Below are positions 59,480-64,000 of a stretch of 64,000 nt of DNA, one piece after another. Location of the stretch: NCBI RefSeq assembly GCF_014839805.1, contig NC_051140.1:11305826-11369825 (forward strand). The letters are read 5' to 3'. Below the pieces are notes generated by a model. It saw only the letters and a list, made by a program, of their open reading frames with translations. It was not told where the DNA came from and made no database searches. The position numbers and the translations under genes were made by a program. Positions within the stretch are counted from its first letter, which is position 1; each line of letters begins with the position of its first letter. The stretch is from Manduca sexta. Lineage: Eukaryota > Arthropoda > Insecta > Lepidoptera > Sphingidae.

Positions 59480-61036
59480 TCGTTGCTATTTAAGAATACA
59501 TAAAAATATGAACTTCGTATTATCCTTATCCAATAGTCGAATCGTTAAAGGCGAAAATTGTTGCGTAAAATTAATAAAATCAAAATCACTCGCTAATTTT
59601 ATATCAAAAGAAATTCGTCAATACGGGCTAGCACTCTTTTCAAACTAAGAATACACTTTATGACGTAATAAAATACAGCGAGGTATAAAGTTCATGCGGC
59701 GGTCGTAATGAATTAAAATACTTGGGCACAGGTCGTTTGCAAAGTTGATGTACAAATGCGTGGCCAAAACAGGACTCGCTGTAATCATATATTTAATGGC
59801 TGCCGTAATGACCTCGTAAAGTAGTTACTGCCACGGGCCGTTTCATAAATACCAAAGTTACCCCACGTGGGCGGATAACTTTTCATTTTTATCATAAAAT
59901 TTCAATTTATAAAAATAAGTATCATAATCAAAGTTTTCTCCATATTGTGAAATATATTCGCTCTTAGTCCGTTCAGTATAATTAGAGTTAATAAAGCATA
60001 AGTGCACAAAGGATAGGATATCGAATGCCATAAAGTTTAGATAGTAAATATTTCCTAGAATAATGCAGCAAAATTTGCCGTAGCAGGCTTTATAGTACTT
60101 GGAACCTCGTCTCATATATTAAAATCAAGCTAACATAACTACTTTCTTAAACCTGTTCATTCTAATTACAAAATATTTTCTCTATTTACATTATGGAAAT
60201 TCAAAATCTGGATCCATTGGAGAAATTAATATGGTATGAAGTATGAACATTTGATTCGTGCAAAAACTAAAATCGACAAAACATTAATTTACAACTTTAT
60301 AATCTGATCTAAATTTAAATTTCTAAGTGTAAGTGAACATTGTAACGTACGACCAACAATGACATGCAAATATAGACTTTATTATCATTGGTATAATTTC
60401 CATGCGCACGTGAAATATACTTTGACACTCAACAGCATTTATGCATTACCACACCGTCCTTCGCTTCGCATCGCTCTGATTAATACCACAGTGACAGGGC
60501 CGGCATGATGCGACCCTATAATCCATTTATCTTGTAAACCTGCTGTGATCCGGTGCCGTTTTAAATCTATTTTGAACCGAAGAGGTTTTTCGGATCTCAT
60601 TTTGTAATTGAGATCGCTTGTTTGGGATTCCTTTGCCGTATGAAAGCGGAACCAGCATCACTTTGTTAACATTTTGCTGTAAGAGCAGTTGTTTAATTTA
60701 TCAACGGCTTGATTTGTATTTATGTAAATAATGATAAACTAGTACAACTTAATTCCTTTAAAAATCATTAAAAATAAGTGTTTGTTAGTTTATTATAAGC
60801 ATTTAACTTTCTTTTGCGCTGTGCGAAATTAAAAGGCCAAAGCGGTCAGTTAACTTCCTTTCGACTAAAAGTAATTTAACTAAAATGCTCCTTGCCGCTG
60901 AGTTTATACAAACCTCTAAGTACATGTGAGTTAAACACGCACTTAGATCTTCTTTCACATGAACTAATGAAGTGACATGTTTTAAGTAAAAAAAAAATAA
61001 AATCCAATGTGATTATTTTATTTGAAGGTTTTTTTG
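59480..61036. other. No gene seen
   Basis: Unique sequence. The block 60430-60700 is less A+T-rich and might be a conserved element. Confidence 0.45.
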
Positions 61037-61380
61037 TGTGTATCGGACCCCGCAGTCAACACCGGGGTAAATAAGAGAATGGGAGTCTGGAATCCTCCGG
61101 CTTAATGACTGCAGAGGCCTTGAGGAAAGGCGGGGGAAAATATCTGTGGAAGGAGAGTGGGGGAAGGAAAAGGAACCGTCTTAAGATAGACGAAAGGGAG
61201 AAGGCCAGGAAATGTTAACGAGCCCTCATGGGCCTCAATGCGTTGTTACAACCATGAAGTATGCACACTGAACTGTGCGCCTAGGGCCGCGGGAAATGTC
61301 CCCCGTGCATAGGCGTGCATTTGGTTTAAAGACCGAGTGCACAAGAATTGCCTCAAGGGGGGGATTTGAAGGTGTTGCGC
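61037..61380 (-). mobile_element. Second copy of the R1-like LINE 3' end
   Basis: It matches 4115-4460 through GGACCCCGCAGTC, TCTGGAATCCTCCGGCTTA, GAGAAGGCCAGGAAATGTTA, GAGCCCTCATGGGCCTCAAT and CGCCTAGGGCCGCGGGAAAT. Same orientation as the first copy. Confidence 0.5.
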
Positions 61381-61526
61381 TAGGTGCAATTGGTCTATTA
61401 CACTTGGTTACTCAATATTAATGGAATTATAATATGTACAGTCGACCACAAAAGTGGCGGAACGAATTCAATAGTACAAATAGCTATTGAATTTATTTAG
61501 TTACTTATGTGGGTGACAGTACTAAA

Positions 61527-61740
61527 TGTATACTAATATATAAACCTGAGTTAATGTTTGTTCGATTGCAATAATCTCAGGAACGCCTAAAGCGATTTTG
61601 ATTTTTTTTCACTAAAAGCAATCTACGTTAGTCCTGAGTACATTGGCTTTATTAAGGCTTTTTATCCCGGGAACATATAAAAAGGGATTTTAATCCAAGA
61701 AAAACTTATCTACGCAGGCAGAACCAGAAGCAAAAGCTAG
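61527..61740 (+). mobile_element. Short Helitron-like element
   Basis: TGTATACTAATATATAAACC start, TAATCTCAGGAACGCC, TTTTTATCCCGGGAAC, and an end in GCAAAAGCTAG followed by T. The initial TC has mutated. Confidence 0.68.
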
Positions 61741-62034
61741 TTTATAATATCAAATCAGTTAAATTTGTGATAGATTTTTTAGGCAAGTCAGTTGTAACGC
61801 ATTATCTATTTCTATAAGGAAGCAGTACATGGAATGTTTTTTCAGTATCAAAAGGATTCTCTGTCCGTGTTTATTTCCGAAGTAACTAATTAAGGTTTAC
61901 GTACATGTATGCTTAGTAGCATGTTAAAAGTTTACTTTCCAATTAATTTTTTTTCCATGTTCCAATTGGAAAAGAAAATGTTTGAAGGTGAAATATCACT
62001 ATGACATATAATAAAATTGTAACAGTCTGTAATT

Positions 62035-62253
62035 ATAAAAATTTAAAAAAAAATATTACGGGTCTTTATATGAACAATAGAAGTCAAAACTACAGTTTGT
62101 AGATTTTTATCTGTCTGTTTGTACACGCATCATGCAAAACTAGTGCATGGAATTGAATGCAGTCTTAACCGATGTGCTGAGGTCTAACTTAAATAGACTC
62201 CATTTTATCCCGAAAAATATTTTCACGCGGGCAGAGCCGCGAGCAAAAGCTAG
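62035..62253 (+). mobile_element. Helitron-like element, CTAG-ended
   Basis: GGGTCTTTATATGAAC, TTTTTATCTGTCTGTTTGTA, GCATGGAATTGAATGCAGTC, ATTTTATCCCGAAAAATA, then GGCAGAGCCGCGAGCAAAAG and CTAG before T. Same family as 2804 and 34941, opposite orientation. Confidence 0.7.
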
Positions 62254-63158
62254 TATTTTATAAATGTAAGAAAAAATGTTAATCGCTGTCACAAGTTATA
62301 TACTTTTAACTTGTTTTGTTTTTAATCGCCATAAAATTACCGATTGACATGACCCATTTTATGAAGGATGGATATTTTTTTAACATAAATGGAGTGAAAA
62401 TTAAGCCGATGGATCATTAAAATTCTATCATTATTCGCAGAAGCTTTTAACCTGATTTTTCTGGGTTAAAGGGTAAGGTCGAAAATATTGTTAAAAGGTT
62501 TGATATTTTAAAAATTCCAACGATTGCGTATTTTATTTTAATTTTATATCCTCTACCAGTATCATATATCTAATGACCATTCAGTATAATGAGGAAATTA
62601 TTCCCAAAAACGCTAATGCGAGGTAAGATCCAACTTCATATTTAGCTGTATACTCGTTCTTTTTTAAGAAACTCTACCGCAACTCGCACGTAAACAAGGC
62701 ACCGAGGGCCCAATAAATCTGCGACACTCGACACAAGTTAGAAAAAACGGGCACTTCAAAATGTTTATTCAACTAACCATATAAGATCGAATCCCGGGGG
62801 ATTGATCCTAAATAAATCTAGTAAAGGATAAGATACAACTAATACAATAACACCTCTTTTACAGTTGAACGAATGGACTATCTTGCTGTGATCCAACCCA
62901 GAAAGTTTCAGTGTAAATGTTCTCGAATCATTGGTTCAGAAATCTGTTTTCGTTCGGACCCCTCCTGTTTACGATTTATGTTTTATGTATCGGGGAATGT
63001 TTTGACAGGTACGTTTGAGTGTTGATAACAGTGTTCTCGACTTAAATGTTACGTAATGACGCTCACAACTTTTAGTATCATTATATATTCGTAGAACTTG
63101 TTATTATCGAGTGCGAGTGAGGGAGTATTAGTGCCGGGGCCACATTAAGGTTAAATGC
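62254..63158. other. No gene seen
   Basis: Unique A+T-rich sequence. Confidence 0.45.
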
Positions 63159-63161
63159 TTA

Positions 63162-63421
63162 CCCCCTTATTCATAGACGTTTTTTATCTAACGACCGAGT
63201 AAGGCTGTGATAACAAGTCTGTTTCTCAGTGCTGACGGCATGGCAGTCTTCACAGTACGTAGACGTAGGGCCATTGTGATTGGCTAATATTGAAATACAA
63301 CAATAATAACCAATCACAACGGCCTTATGTCTATTTCTCAGTGCCGTTGGGCACTGAGAAACAGGCTTGTTATCACAGCTTTACTTCGTCCTTAGATAAA
63401 AAACGTTTATGAATAAGGGGG
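63162..63421. mobile_element. 260-bp MITE with 71-bp inverted ends and TTA target duplication
   Basis: Left end 63162-63232 (CCCCCTTATTCATAGACGTT...) and right end 63351-63421 (...CGTTTATGAATAAGGGGG) match at 65 of 71 positions. TTA flanks both sides (63159-63161 and 63422-63424), the three-base target typical of PIF/Harbinger. Inner segments (GGCCATTGTGATTGG and CCAATCACAACGGCC) also pair, so almost the whole element can fold back. It encodes no protein. Confidence 0.87.
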
Positions 63422-63424
63422 TTA

Positions 63425-64000
63425 GTGTTTTTCATCGCAATAAATAAAGAGCAAACAATTTATTGGAATGATTCGGCTAATCGATTAACTGATATTTTAA
63501 GAATAAACAGTTCATTTACTAGTGCGAATGTTAACATACAAATGGTTAATTACTATCACATGACCCATTTGTCTGTTTGACCTATGTTGTGTTAGAATAA
63601 CGATAAGTAACTCGTTCTGTTATCAATTTCTTAATAGAGTGGAAGCTATACTATACATGTATTATTTACCTAATGCACTATTATCGTTTTACGTTACATC
63701 TATAATTATAAAGTATATATTTTTATCGTCCACAATGAGCCAAGAGCAAAATGTATAAAACTCGTAAACTTGCGCGAGACAAGCACGTGATTTCCTGCTG
63801 CATTCTGCTGCATTCTCGAGTGTGATAACAACTATATATATATTCACGAAATTCTTAATATATTTATAATGTATCTTTTATTATATTAAAATAAGTTAGG
63901 CATCGCGCAAATGCTATGAACTTGCTGCTGGAAGTTGCTGAAAGTGGTGAAGTACAGTATCGACCAACCTTAATATCAACGTAACAAGGTAGGACCTTGT
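63425..64000. other. No gene seen
   Basis: Unique A+T-rich sequence with a duplicated CATTCTGCTG near 63800. No feature is supported. Confidence 0.45.

Noticed and set aside
1..64000. CRISPR arrays, prophage or bacterial operons
   Set aside because: No spaced direct repeats or gene-dense segments; the sequence is eukaryotic apart from the one doubtful frame at 7845-8135.

Overview
The window looks like intergenic and intronic DNA from a moth or butterfly. It is A+T-rich, has almost no long reading frames, and is full of repeats typical of Lepidoptera: a tRNA-derived SINE with intact pol III boxes (eight copies), Helitron-like elements ending in CTAG just before a T (about a dozen copies or relics), LINE 3' ends, a Penelope-like element with a GIY-YIG-type C-terminus, and short inverted-repeat elements (MITEs). 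Repeat family names are recalled, not searched.

Host genes are few. The best are a nuclear tRNA-Cys(GCA) at 25809-25880 and a two-exon THAP zinc-finger reading frame on the minus strand (49201 down to 48632). The THAP frame has correct splice signals and the C2CH ligands, but stops right after the last zinc ligand. A weak four-exon chain at 26944-28370 is offered as a hypothesis. A 96-residue minus-strand frame at 7845-8135 has codon use and composition unlike its surroundings and looks bacterial.

Layout. 1-13278: Helitron and SINE copies (one SINE inside a Helitron-like element, one SINE carrying a hAT-type MITE), LINE tails, the bacterial-like frame, and a SINE flanked by 60-bp direct repeats. 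13279-25079: a 5.6-kb segment, exactly 500 Ns, then the same 5.6-kb segment again. This is almost certainly two overlapping contig ends that were scaffolded without merging, so everything in it is counted twice. 25080-33480: mostly unique sequence with the tRNA and the candidate exon chain. 33480-47165: a repeat-rich belt (LINE tails, Helitron-like elements, Penelope pieces, RTE-like reverse-transcriptase remains). 48340-49430: the THAP locus and a possible divergent first exon. 51796-53303: a complete Helitron with an internal six-unit 123-bp array, abutted by a SINE. 53304-64000: mostly unique sequence with a SINE whose 5' half is inverted, more Helitron-like pieces and a TTA-flanked MITE.

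No gene cluster or defence-type system is visible. The most notable observations are the twin-primed SINE, the Helitron array, the 40-bp perfect RNA hairpin, the THAP frame, the bacterial-like frame and the assembly duplication.
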